Shown in pieces: positions 1 through 9,145 of a stretch of DNA of 64,000 bases. Every line of letters begins with the position of its first letter. The stretch's first letter is position 1. The DNA comes from Candidatus Kuenenia stuttgartensis. GTDB lineage: Bacteria; Pseudomonadota; Alphaproteobacteria; SMXS01. The position numbers and the translations under genes are program-made. The stretch is taken from the NCBI GenBank assembly GCA_943329845.2, contig CALQFM020000002.1, forward strand, positions 1 to 64,000. Direction: 5' to 3'. The notes under the pieces were generated by a model that was not told the DNA's origin, searched no databases, and saw nothing but the letters and a program-made list of their open reading frames with translations.

Positions 1-304
1 ACCGGATTTGGCACCGCGCCGCGAACCAACACCGACATCCCCGAGTGTCACAGCCCGAGCATGGGCGCGAAGGGTTCGGGCGCGACCGGGTTTGGCACCG
101 CGCCGCGAACCAACACCGACATCCCTGAGTGTCACAGCCCGAGCATGGGCGCGAAAGGTTCGGGCGCGACCGGGTTTGGCACCGCGCCGCGGACCAACAC
201 CGACATCCCCGAGTGTCTCAGCCCGAGCGTGGGCGCGAAGGGTTCGGGCGCGACCGGGTTTGGCACCGCGCCGCGGACCAACACCGACATCCCCGAGTGC
301 CACA
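1..304. repeat. 84-bp direct tandem repeat, about 3.6 copies, left edge truncated by the window
   Basis: ACCGG(A/G)TTTGGCACCGCGCCGCG(A/G)ACCAACACCGACATCC(C/T)(C/T)GAGTGTC... recurs at 1, 85, 169 and 253 with exact 84-bp spacing; last copy diverges near 304. Confidence 0.95.
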
Positions 305-776
305 CTCCCGACACCCGTAGTGCACACGCTAAGCCCTGAGCGGGGTACCGTCGCAACAATGTAGACTGGTCTGCGCAAGCCGATTGGCTAATGGACAATT
401 CTGCTTGTCTTGAGCTTGGCTCTGGTTGTGATGCTTGTCTCCTCGGCAGCGCCCGCAGTTTCGCCAAGCGAAGGCGTAAAGCGGAACGTCGTCATCAGGG
501 CAGCGGCCTTGACCTGTTCGCTATCCGAGCGCGTGCGGAAACGATGCTGCGCCTTCTCCTGTTGCGCGCGATGGAGATCGTAATCATAGATTTCGCTATT
601 GCATACCACCGCGATCGTCCGAGTTACGGTGACAGTCCACTTAACTCGGATGGGAGGGCTAAGCCCATGAATGCGCTATCACCATAAAACTCAATCCTTC
701 GTCGTCCCGAACCTCACCTCCCAAAAATCTCGGCAAGAAGAGCTGTTGCCCGTGAAGGCGTCGCATCGGCAGGCAC

Positions 777-833
777 AATCTCCGCACATTGTGCGGAGAT
801 TAGGAGCCGTATTCTCCGCACAATCTGCGGAGA
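777..833. repeat. Two adjacent near-identical palindromes (AATCTCCGCAC-ATT-GTGCGGAGATT and ATTCTCCGCA-CAATC-TGCGGAGATT)
   Basis: 11-bp perfect arms at 777-787/791-801; second copy arms at 811-820/826-835 with one mismatch; a third half-site (TTCTCCGCG) near 845. Confidence 0.85.
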
Positions 834-870
834 TTACGGGCCTGTTCTCCGCGAGCGGCGAAGCAACGCG

Positions 871-1317
871 CTATGAGGAACTCGGCTCTTCACCATGCTC
901 GCCATTGTCGCCCGCCATCCGCCGCAACAGGTCGAGATGGGCCGCATCCAGCGTTTCCTCCGCCTGCGACGACCGGCCCTTGCCGTACCGGAGCGGATCG
1001 AGATACGCCGCCAGCCACTTCCGCGTCTCCACCCGCAGCTTGACGATCCGCACGTCCTCCGCGTCCGCCGCGTCGACGATGTCGAGCGCCTGCTCCACCA
1101 GCGCCAGCGCCCGCTCGGCCCTGCCCAGCCGGTACCGCTCCGCGTTTTCCGGCAGCTTCACGAATGTCAGCAGCGCTTCGGGCCGGACGCCGAGCACCTC
1201 CGCGATGACCGCGAGCGATTTGCCCGTGGCCATGTGCTCGCGCACCTTGTTCATGCCGATCTTGTCCAGCAGGCGCAGGCTCCGGCGGCGCCGCGACGCC
1301 TCTCCCGCCGCGCTCAC
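871..1317 (-). CDS. Phage-associated DNA-binding protein, terminase-small-subunit-like
   Basis: 148-aa ORF (MNKVREHMATGKSLAVIAEVLGVRPEALLTFVK, HTH-like); overlaps the upstream phage-like ORF by 4 bp. Confidence 0.5.
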   Translation of the reverse strand: MSAAGEASRRRRSLRLLDKIGMNKVREHMATGKSLAVIAEVLGVRPEALLTFVKLPENAERYRLGRAERALALVEQALDIVDAADAEDVRIVKLRVETRKWLAAYLDPLRYGKGRSSQAEETLDAAHLDLLRRMAGDNGEHGEEPSSS

Positions 1318-1748
1318 GCCAGGGTGAAGATGCCCGCCGCGTTCCAGATCAGCTTGAACTGGGCGCCGTCATTGGCCGTCTGCACGCCGCCGAAATCGAT
1401 GAATGCCACCAGCGGCTTGACCGGGCTCGACTGGGTGTCGTCATACAGCGCCGCCTTGTAGGCGGTGATCGCCCCGCCGCTCGCCGTCCAGGTCACGTCG
1501 GCGGCGTCGAATTTCGCCGTGCCGCCGGTCAGCCCCCAGGTCACGCTCGCCAGGGTCGCGCCGCCGCTTGTATAGCCGCTGCCCCCGGAGATCTGGTTGC
1601 CCGACACATCGGCAAGCACCGAATGGCCCGCCGAGAACGACGCGGCATTGTTCAGCAGCATCACCTTGAAGCTGTGTCCGTCCAGGTCGATGGTGCCGTC
1701 GCCGATATATTCCTTGAAGCTGTTATAGAGACTGATCGTCACCGCCAT
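1314..1748 (-). CDS. Phage-like structural/hypothetical protein
   Basis: 144-aa ORF MAVTISLYNSFKEYIGDGTIDLDGHSFKVMLLNNAASF..., phage structural style; co-oriented with neighbours. Confidence 0.6.
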   Translation of the reverse strand: MAVTISLYNSFKEYIGDGTIDLDGHSFKVMLLNNAASFSAGHSVLADVSGNQISGGSGYTSGGATLASVTWGLTGGTAKFDAADVTWTASGGAITAYKAALYDDTQSSPVKPLVAFIDFGGVQTANDGAQFKLIWNAAGIFTLA

Positions 1749-1760
1749 GGTGATCTCCTT

Positions 1761-3333
1761 TCATGCTGCCGGCACGGGCGTCCAGGCCGAAATCGTCGGC
1801 TCCCGGTCGGCCCATACCGCTTGATTTTCGTTGATTGCCCGCCACCGCGGCCCCGCACGGATGGGGCCGCGCGCCGACAGCGCCATCGCCCCCGCGCCGG
1901 CCCGGACTACCTTGTCGGCCAGCGCCAGCGGCGCCCGGCAGGTTATGGTCGCGGCCTGCGAAGCGACCGCGACCGCCGCGTCCAGGGCGATGCCGGGCAC
2001 GGCACCGGTCAGCGCGACGGTGGCACTGGGCAGCGCCAGGAAAACGCTCGCGCTGACGGCCGGAACCAGCGCCGCCAACGCCCCCCGCGACAACCGGCAC
2101 GATCGCCGCCCCGCCGGTCGCGACAGCCGGCGCCAGACCCGACAGGCCGGATGCCGCCAATGGCACGGGCGTCTCGGCATCCACATTGTCCAGCAGGAAG
2201 GCGCCGATGAAGGCGTCCCGCACGCCCGCCACATGGCCGGTCGAGGACGACCACCAGTCGGTGTTGAGGGTATGGGTGCCGGCGCTCAGCGCGCCGAAGC
2301 CAAAGGCGATGAAGCTCGTTCTCGCGCCGGTGCTATTGGTCGCCGCGCCGCTGCCGAATTGCCGCTTGAGATAGAGGTTCCGGTCCGTTCCTGCCGCGTC
2401 CACCTTCAAATTGCCCCAGACCGGCGCGAACGATGTGGAGTAGTCGAAAACCGCCGATCCCACGATCAGGTGATCGGCCGCCGGTGCGGTCACGGTGACG
2501 GTCGCGGCGGCCTGCGGTGTGTCCGCCGTCGTCGTCTGTCGCGTGTTGTCCTGGTCCGTGGACGCCGCCGTAAAACCGTCGAGGCGGATGGCCAGGAGTC
2601 GCGCCTGCCGGATCTGCGCCGTCGTCGCGTTGTCGGACGAGGCGTACCGGATCTTCAGCGTCTGCGCGCTGGCGCCCTGATCGACCACCGCCGCCCCGGC
2701 CCACGACGCGAACTGCGACGCGGTCAGGGCCATGTAGCCGTCCACCGTGTCCAGGTATTGCGTGCCGCCCACGTCCAGCAGGCACCTTCCCCGCGCATGG
2801 AACGGGCTGCTGGAGATGAAGCCGCTGAGTTCGGCCGAAACCAGGATCAGGTAGTCGCCGGCCGAGGCCGGCGTAAAGGTCAACGTCGTTTTGTCCGAGA
2901 GCGTGCTGCTGGTGGTGCTGCTCGTGCTGGTGCTCTCCGCATACTCGTCGCCGGTTTCCTTCCTGATGGCGATCATTTGCGCGTCGGACGTACCCGTGAC
3001 CGTCCCGGAAACCTCCGACAGGTGCTCGATGCTGAAGGTCTGCGAACCCGGTGCACCGCCCGATGTCCACTTCGCGATGCCGCCCACCGACATCTTTTCG
3101 CTGGTGTTCTGCGACCGGTGGTTAGGGTTGGCCAGGTTGGCGCCCGCCGTGTCGTCGCGCAGCCGGTGACGGTTGTTGTCCGTTGTCACGCTGCTGTCGA
3201 AGATCGCCGACCAGAGCAGGTAATAATCGGTGCTGGGTGCCGGTGTGAAGGTCAGCGACACCACGTCCGAATAGGTCGTGCTGGTCGTCGTCTGCCGGCT
3301 CAGCGCCTGGTTTCTGTACCAGGTCCGCGCCAT
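1761..3333 (-). pseudogene. Phage tail/fibre-like protein, frameshifted near its 3' end (or a sequencing error)
   Basis: ORF 1723-3333 has Ser/Thr/Ala-rich beta-repeat sequence that degrades to R/G-rich nonsense after a C6 (G6 on the minus strand) tract at 2081-2086; the plausible C-terminus continues in the frame of ORF 1761-2234 (ALPSATVALTGAVPGIAL...PTISAWTPVPAA). Confidence 0.6.
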
Positions 3334-3336
3334 GGC

Positions 3337-3732
3337 CTAGCCTCCGATCCGGGCGGCCGCCTCGAACACCGCGTCCACCTGTACCGGCGTTATCTCGAGC
3401 TGGCCGGCGAACTGGTCGATCAGCGGCGAAAGCCGCTCGAAGACCACCGCGTAGTCCCAGGCGATCCGCACCGCGCGCGGCGCCGCTGCCACCGCCGCCT
3501 CGCACGAGTCCAGCAACCCTGCGGCGTCAAGCGCCAGCCGGAACTGCATCGGCGTCACGACCATGCGCTCGCGCGCCATCAGCAGGTCAACCTCGGCCGA
3601 AAGCGCCCTGATCTCCTGCTCGCCGGGCGGCTCGCCCCCGGACATCCACCGCAGCGACCCGTAGGCATCGTCCCCAAGGGTCCACTGCGCCCCCGGCCAT
3701 TTGCACGCCAGGATGTCTCCGATCCCCGCCAT
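3337..3732 (-). CDS. Phage-associated hypothetical protein
   Basis: MAGIGDILACKWPGAQWTLGDDAYGSLRWMSGGEPPGEQEIRALSAEVD...; directly upstream of the tail-like ORF. Confidence 0.5.
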   Translation of the reverse strand: MAGIGDILACKWPGAQWTLGDDAYGSLRWMSGGEPPGEQEIRALSAEVDLLMARERMVVTPMQFRLALDAAGLLDSCEAAVAAAPRAVRIAWDYAVVFERLSPLIDQFAGQLEITPVQVDAVFEAAARIGG

Positions 3733-4273
3733 CGATCGCCTCGTTGTTCGTTGGGAAAAGCCATCCCGGCGGAGCGTGCTCGACACCCGGATTTCCAGCC
3801 TGATTTACGCAACATCAGGCGGCTTGCGGAACCGCTTCAACAACTTTCTCCGGAAATTTTTTTGCGGATGCCTTCGGCGTCGCGGCGAGCCAAGCATCGG
3901 GCAATGAACGACGTCGCTTCAATCCATATCGAAAGAGAGTGGCGGGATCCGGGCCGCAGAACCCGGATCCCCAGTAGCACTCGGCCCCCTCCTGGAACGC
4001 GCCAGCAACCCGTCGCGCCCGCCAGCCACGATTTTGCCTCAAATTTGATCGATCGCTCTAACCTGGATCAGCATCGCCGTGCTGAAACGCGCTTTTCCCC
4101 GCATGACCTGTCAACTCGCGCAGATGCGCTGGCCCGGAATCCCGGGCACCATCGGCGCCTCAGGCGCGTCCCGCCGGATTCTGTTTTACCCGCCGCAAAA
4201 TTGGGGCACGCTCCACCCACGAACGCCGCCGTCCAAAAACGCCGCCGGCGACGCACCACACAACGGGGAACAC

Positions 4274-5401
4274 ATGCTCAGCGCGCTCGACGAAACCCTG
4301 ATGCATCAGGGCCCGGTCACCTTCGACCATGCCCTGACCAGCGACCACCGCTTCTTCGACCGCATGTGGCTGGGCGGCCACTGCGCCGAAAACATCAAGT
4401 TCATCAGCGGCATGGCCGCCTACAAGAACATGAACGCGTTCGAGGGCTTCATCTGCGTCCAGAAGGACGGCAAACAGTACAACGCCCGCTTCTCGCGCCC
4501 CTTCATCCCAAGCCTCGGCGACCTGTCCGTCGGCCCTCTGGCCCTCGACATCGTCGAGCCGCTGAAAAAGCTGCGCCTCACCCTGGCCGCGCCCGAAGGC
4601 CAGCCGGTCGAGGCCGACATCACCTTCACCGGCCTTTACCCCGCCCACGAGGAAGCCCATCATCTGCGCCGCATCACCGGCCGGCTGCAGCAGGATTACC
4701 GCCGCTTCGACCAGATCGGCCGCGTCGACGGCTGGCTCGAGGTCGAGGGCCAACGCATCGAGATCAGCGACTGGTACGGCGCCCGCGACCATTCCTGGGG
4801 CGTCCGCCCCGGCGTCGGCGGCTTCGAGCCCAACACCTTCATCCCGGCCGCCGCCGAGCCCGTCACCCTGGGCCAGCTGTTCATCTGGCTCGCCTTCCGC
4901 ACGCCCTCCATGGCCGGCCAGATGCAGCGCCAGGAGGACAGCGAGGGCAAGCCGCTGATGCAGGACGGCTACATCCTGCGCGACGGCCAGGAGATCCGCG
5001 TCCGCGACATCCAGCACGACATCGATTTCGTCCCCGGCACCCGCGTCTACAGGACCTGCCGGCTGAAGGTCACGCTCGAAACCGGCGAGGTCCTCGACAT
5101 CGAGGGCCAGGCCCTGCTCGCGCCCTGGTGCTACAAGGGTTCCGGCTACGACAGCGGCTATGACGACGAGATGGGCCTCGGCTTCCACCGCGGCGAAACC
5201 GCCCAGTACGATGTCTATGACGTCTCCCACCCGGAAAAGGTCGTCTTGCCCGACGGCCGCACCATCGAGCCCACCCACCGCGAGCAGCCGGCCACCATTA
5301 CCGTCAATGGCGAGAAGGGCCTCGCCCATTTCCCGGTGATCAACTGGGGCATCGTCAAGCGCTACGGCCTGTCCAAGCCGGGCAGCAACCGCCGCAGCTG
5401 A
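4274..5401 (+). CDS. DUF7064/7065-like (AttH-like) hypothetical protein
   Basis: 376-codon ORF from ATG 4274 (MLSALDETLMHQGPVTFDHALTSDHRFFDRMWLGGH...); 7 bp upstream of a phosphotransferase-family gene. Confidence 0.6.
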   Translation: MLSALDETLMHQGPVTFDHALTSDHRFFDRMWLGGHCAENIKFISGMAAYKNMNAFEGFICVQKDGKQYNARFSRPFIPSLGDLSVGPLALDIVEPLKKLRLTLAAPEGQPVEADITFTGLYPAHEEAHHLRRITGRLQQDYRRFDQIGRVDGWLEVEGQRIEISDWYGARDHSWGVRPGVGGFEPNTFIPAAAEPVTLGQLFIWLAFRTPSMAGQMQRQEDSEGKPLMQDGYILRDGQEIRVRDIQHDIDFVPGTRVYRTCRLKVTLETGEVLDIEGQALLAPWCYKGSGYDSGYDDEMGLGFHRGETAQYDVYDVSHPEKVVLPDGRTIEPTHREQPATITVNGEKGLAHFPVINWGIVKRYGLSKPGSNRRS

Positions 5402-5408
5402 GGGAACG

Positions 5409-6485
5409 ATGCCCGATCTTCACCCCCGTGGCCTCCAGCCCGACGCCGTCGCCGCCTGCCTCTCCCGGGGACTGGGCGCGCCCGTCGCCGTCCGCGCCCT
5501 GCGCCAGACCTTCCCCGGCGCCTCCCGCGAGACCTGGCTGGTCGACGCCGAGGTCTCCGGCAGGCCCGAAGGCCTCGTCGTCCGCGTCGACTGTCCCGGC
5601 GGCCCCGGCGTGCCCCAGGACATGAAGCACGAGTGGCAGGTCTACGAGCGGCTCTGGAAGTCCGAGATCCCGGTCGCCGAGCCGCTCTGGTATGCCGACG
5701 GCATCGAGTTCGCCGAGGGGCGCCCGCACATGGTGCGCCGGCTGGTCGACGGCAGCACCCACATCGCCGGCCTCACCGACCAGACCGATGACGGAAAGCG
5801 CCTGCGCCGCGCCGTCGTCTTCGAGCATGTCGAGAAGCTGGCCGCGCTCCACCGCATGGACTGGCAGGCCCGCGGCTTCGGCGATTTCATCGACGCGCCG
5901 GCCACCCCGGCCCAGTCGCTCCGTACCGAGTTCGACATCTGGAAGAAGCTCTGGATCGCGGGCCGCAGCGAACCGTTCCCGCTGATCACCGAAGTGCTCT
6001 ACTGGCTCGAGGAGAACCTGCCCACCGACACGCCCATGATCTCGCTGGTCAAGGGCAACAACGGCGTCGGCGAGGAAATCTGGCGCGATAGGAAAATTGT
6101 CGCCATGAGCGACTGGGAGCTGGCCTCCCTGGGCGACGGCGCCCTTGACCTCGCCTTCTCCCAGGGCACTCTGGCCCTCGACAATTTCGGCGACGCCATC
6201 CGCCACTACGAGCAATGCGTTGGCCACGAGGTCTCGCCCCACCGCCTCGCCTTCTGCATGTTCTGGATCATGTTCAAGGCGCTCTGCTGCCTGAACGTCT
6301 ACATGCTCGGCGGCTGGCTCCGCGGCAACCCGCGCCTCAACCGTCCGGCCTTTGGCCTGGTCAGCGTCAAGTCCTACGAGCGGCGCCTCGCCGGCTGCCT
6401 CGGCAAGGATCTCGTCGATGCCTGGCGCGAGATCGCCGGCGACCAGGTCAGCACCTATGCTCGCTTTGGAGAAAGCAAGAAATGA
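5409..6485 (+). CDS. Aminoglycoside-phosphotransferase-family kinase (ACAD10/11-type)
   Basis: Kinase-like HRMDWQARG and MSDWELASLGDGALDLAF motifs. Confidence 0.85.
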   Translation: MPDLHPRGLQPDAVAACLSRGLGAPVAVRALRQTFPGASRETWLVDAEVSGRPEGLVVRVDCPGGPGVPQDMKHEWQVYERLWKSEIPVAEPLWYADGIEFAEGRPHMVRRLVDGSTHIAGLTDQTDDGKRLRRAVVFEHVEKLAALHRMDWQARGFGDFIDAPATPAQSLRTEFDIWKKLWIAGRSEPFPLITEVLYWLEENLPTDTPMISLVKGNNGVGEEIWRDRKIVAMSDWELASLGDGALDLAFSQGTLALDNFGDAIRHYEQCVGHEVSPHRLAFCMFWIMFKALCCLNVYMLGGWLRGNPRLNRPAFGLVSVKSYERRLAGCLGKDLVDAWREIAGDQVSTYARFGESKK

Positions 6486-6976
6486 TCCCGTCTTCCCGCG
6501 AGCTCATCGCCGGCATTGCCCGCACCCTCGAGAACGACGTGCTGCCCGAACTGGCGAACGCCACCTGGACCGCCAGTTCGATCCGCAGTTGCCTCACCCT
6601 TCTCGCCCATCTCGAGGAGCGCGTCGTCCACGAGGGGCGCATCCTCTACCAGGACAACGCCGACATGCGCGCCCTGCTCGGCCGCCTGCGCGCCGATCTG
6701 TCCGAGCCGCTGCCCCAGGCCGCCATCGGCATCTCCCTGGTGCTCGACGTCACCCGGCCGCCGACCGGCTATCCCAGCGTCGAAGAACTCGACGCCACCA
6801 ATCAGCGCCTGAAGGCGACCCTGGAGCAGACCATCACGGCACTGCACGAAGGCCGCTCAGGCTTGGGTGAAACCCGATTCCAGGCGCTCAACGGCAGCAT
6901 CCTCGCCTATCTCGCCGCCGCCGCCGAACGCGACAGAATCATGTTCGCCAAGGCCAGTGGCAAACCCCCGCTCTGA
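6482..6976 (+). CDS. DUF6285-like hypothetical protein
   Basis: MIPSSRELIAGIARTLENDVLPELANATWTASSIRSCLTLL...; ATGA overlap with the upstream kinase. Confidence 0.65.
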   Translation: MIPSSRELIAGIARTLENDVLPELANATWTASSIRSCLTLLAHLEERVVHEGRILYQDNADMRALLGRLRADLSEPLPQAAIGISLVLDVTRPPTGYPSVEELDATNQRLKATLEQTITALHEGRSGLGETRFQALNGSILAYLAAAAERDRIMFAKASGKPPL

Positions 6977-7105
6977 CAGCTTCCGCACGCACGGAAAGCG
7001 AAAAGGCACGCTTGCCATCACCGGCAGGCTCATTAACTTGTCGGTAACAAAAACGCGTCGACCCCAGGCGCTCCCAGTTCCGGCAATTCTGAAGGCCCAT
7101 CACCC

Positions 7106-8155
7106 ATGCCCACGCTTTTCGATCCCATCGACATCGGCCCCCTCCGTCTGCCCAACCGCATCATCATGGCGCCGCTCACCCGCGCCCGCGCCGGCTCCAG
7201 CCGCATCCCCAACGACCTGATGCGCGATTACTACGTCCAGCGCGCCTCCGCCGGCCTGATCCTCAGCGAGGCAACCTCCGTCGAGCCCATGGGCGTCGGG
7301 TACGCCGACACCCCGGGCATCTGGTCCGACGATCAGGTCGAAGGCTGGAAGCGCATCACCGCCGCCGTCCACGACGCCGGCGGCCGCATCGCCCTCCAGC
7401 TCTGGCATGTAGGCCGCATCTCCCACCCCATGTTCCTCAACGGCGACGAGCCCGTCGCGCCGAGCGCCATCGCCGCCGAGGGCAGCGTCAGCCACGTGCG
7501 CCCGAAGGTGGCCTTCCCCACGCCCCGCGCGCTGGCGACCGGCGAGGTCGCGGGCATCGTCGAGGCGTTCCGCAACGGCGCCCGCAACGCCGAGCGCGCC
7601 GGCTTCGACGGCGTCGAGATCCACGGCGCCAATGGCTACCTGGTCGACCAGTTCCTGCAGACCGCCTCCAACCACCGCAACGACGGCTACGGCGGCTCCA
7701 TCGAGAACCGCGCCCGCCTGATGCTGGAAGTGGCCGACGCCGTCACCGGCGTCTGGGGCGCGGACCGGGTCGGCATGCACCTCGCCCCACGCGGCGACGC
7801 TCATTCCATGGGCGACGACAACCCCGCCGCCACCTTCGGCTACGTCGCGACCGAGCTCGGCAGGCGCGGCCTCGCCTATCTCTGCGTACGCGAATATGTC
7901 GGCGAGAACCGCCTCGGTCCCCAGCTCAAGAAGCTGTTCGGCGGCGTCTACATCGCCAACGAGCGCTTCACCCGGGAAACCGCCGAACAGGCCCTAGCGG
8001 CCGGCGACGCCGACGCCATCGCCTTCGGCCAGCTGTTCATCTCCAACCCCGACCTGCCCCGCCGCTTCGCCGAGAACGCCGCGCTCAACGAACCCGACTT
8101 CAAGACGTTCTATTCCCACGGCGCGGAAGGCTACGTCGACTATCCGGCGCTTTAG
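7106..8155 (+). CDS. Old yellow enzyme family alkene reductase / NADH:flavin oxidoreductase
   Basis: MPTLFDPIDIGPLRLPNRIIMAPLTRARA... HGANGYLVDQFLQTASNHRNDGYGGSIENR... Confidence 0.93.
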   Translation: MPTLFDPIDIGPLRLPNRIIMAPLTRARAGSSRIPNDLMRDYYVQRASAGLILSEATSVEPMGVGYADTPGIWSDDQVEGWKRITAAVHDAGGRIALQLWHVGRISHPMFLNGDEPVAPSAIAAEGSVSHVRPKVAFPTPRALATGEVAGIVEAFRNGARNAERAGFDGVEIHGANGYLVDQFLQTASNHRNDGYGGSIENRARLMLEVADAVTGVWGADRVGMHLAPRGDAHSMGDDNPAATFGYVATELGRRGLAYLCVREYVGENRLGPQLKKLFGGVYIANERFTRETAEQALAAGDADAIAFGQLFISNPDLPRRFAENAALNEPDFKTFYSHGAEGYVDYPAL

Positions 8156-8919
8156 CGGGAACTGTCTCCGGCGCCAGCTGGAACGGATGCGGGCTGGCGT
8201 CCGTAATCGCCTGTGTGGGGTGGACCGCCTTCTTGCAGGCGATGATCGTTGTACAGCCAGGTCGATTGCAGGTTCATCGCCGTCACGGGATTCAGGTCGT
8301 CCATCTCCAGCGGTTCGGGTCGTTCATGCCGGCTGTCGAGCACCCACTAGGCATGCCGGCCGCCTTCCTCGATCGACACGATCACGATTGCGTGGACGAC
8401 GTCACCGGGCAGGATCCCGTTTACCACATAGACATGTTCCTGCGGCCAGCCGCCGCCGACCAGGGCCAGGAACTCCGCCGTGGCGTATTCTTCGCAATCG
8501 CCGCCGTCGGTGATGAACTCGAGCGGTGTCGCCCACCGGTCCGCGACATGATAGTTCGTGCGGTCGGACACATATGGTATTTGCCGGAAATGCCGGTGCA
8601 CGGCACCGAGCGTCTCGATCGAGCGGCCTTCCCCGGCAAGTGCCACCCCCCGTTCCCAGAACGAGATCGCCTCCAGCGCGAAGCCCGCGAACGTCTCATC
8701 CTCTTGCTGACGGAAGCGGCTGATCACGCTGGCCCAGTCGCCCGTCGGCTTCGCCACCGCCATCGATGGCTGGTGCCCGCCAAACGCCGGCAGGTCACCC
8801 GGCACCGGCGGCGATGACGCCGCCGCGCAGGCGAAGCTCAGGACGACGAGCAATGCCCACAATGCCGCGCGCGTAGCTGCATTCGCGGCAACGATCCATC
8901 GGCCTCGAAATATCAACAT
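8152..8919 (-). pseudogene. Transglutaminase-like cysteine peptidase (BTLCP, Peptidase_C93), interrupted by one in-frame TAG
   Basis: ORF 8347-8919 has GDCEEYA (Cys) and VHAIVIV (His); TAG at 8347-8349; the same frame continues WVLDSRHERPEPLEMDDLNPVTAMNLQSTW... to 8152. Confidence 0.75.
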
Positions 8920-8985
8920 CGCAATCTGCGCTCACAGCGGCAATGACACTCACAGTGCCACACCACGGAACCAGCCTCCACGTCA

Positions 8986-9034
8986 AATAACGGTGACAGT
9001 GCACTTAATCAATAACGGTGACAGTGCACTTAAT
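8986..9034. repeat. Tandem direct repeat AATAACGGTGACAGTGCACTTAAT(C) x2
   Basis: Copies at 8986-9009 and 9011-9034; related single copy TTACGGTGACAGTCCACTTAAC at 624-645. Confidence 0.9.
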
Positions 9035-9077
9035 GGACACAATCCGGTGGCGACAAAATGCAACGGGGCGATCGCCA

Positions 9078-9113
9078 AAGAAAAACCCCGCTCCACCTGC
9101 GCGGAACGGGGTT
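9078..9113 (-). terminator. Rho-independent terminator of the thiolase gene
   Basis: Minus strand AACCCCG...CGGGGTT hairpin followed by TTTTCTTT. Confidence 0.75.
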
Positions 9114-9145
9114 CTGTTGCTTCCCGCCCTCTTGGGCGGAACGGA

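Noticed and set aside
1-304. CRISPR array
   Set aside because: The 84-bp units are contiguous with no spacers between repeats; no cas genes in the window.
2075-2092. Programmed tail-chaperone frameshift (gpG/gpGT type)
   Set aside because: The gene looks like a fibre/surface protein near its C-terminus rather than a tail assembly chaperone before a tape measure, and no canonical slippery heptamer for -1 shift was evident.
1831-5163. 1110-aa + strand ORF
   Set aside because: Low-complexity R/A/P/G-rich translation antisense to phage-like genes and overlapping the DUF7064-like gene in another frame; typical of spurious ORFs in high-GC DNA.
8152-8343. Independent 63-aa gene
   Set aside because: It is in frame with, and a natural continuation of, the upstream peptidase ORF after a single TAG; better read as one interrupted gene.
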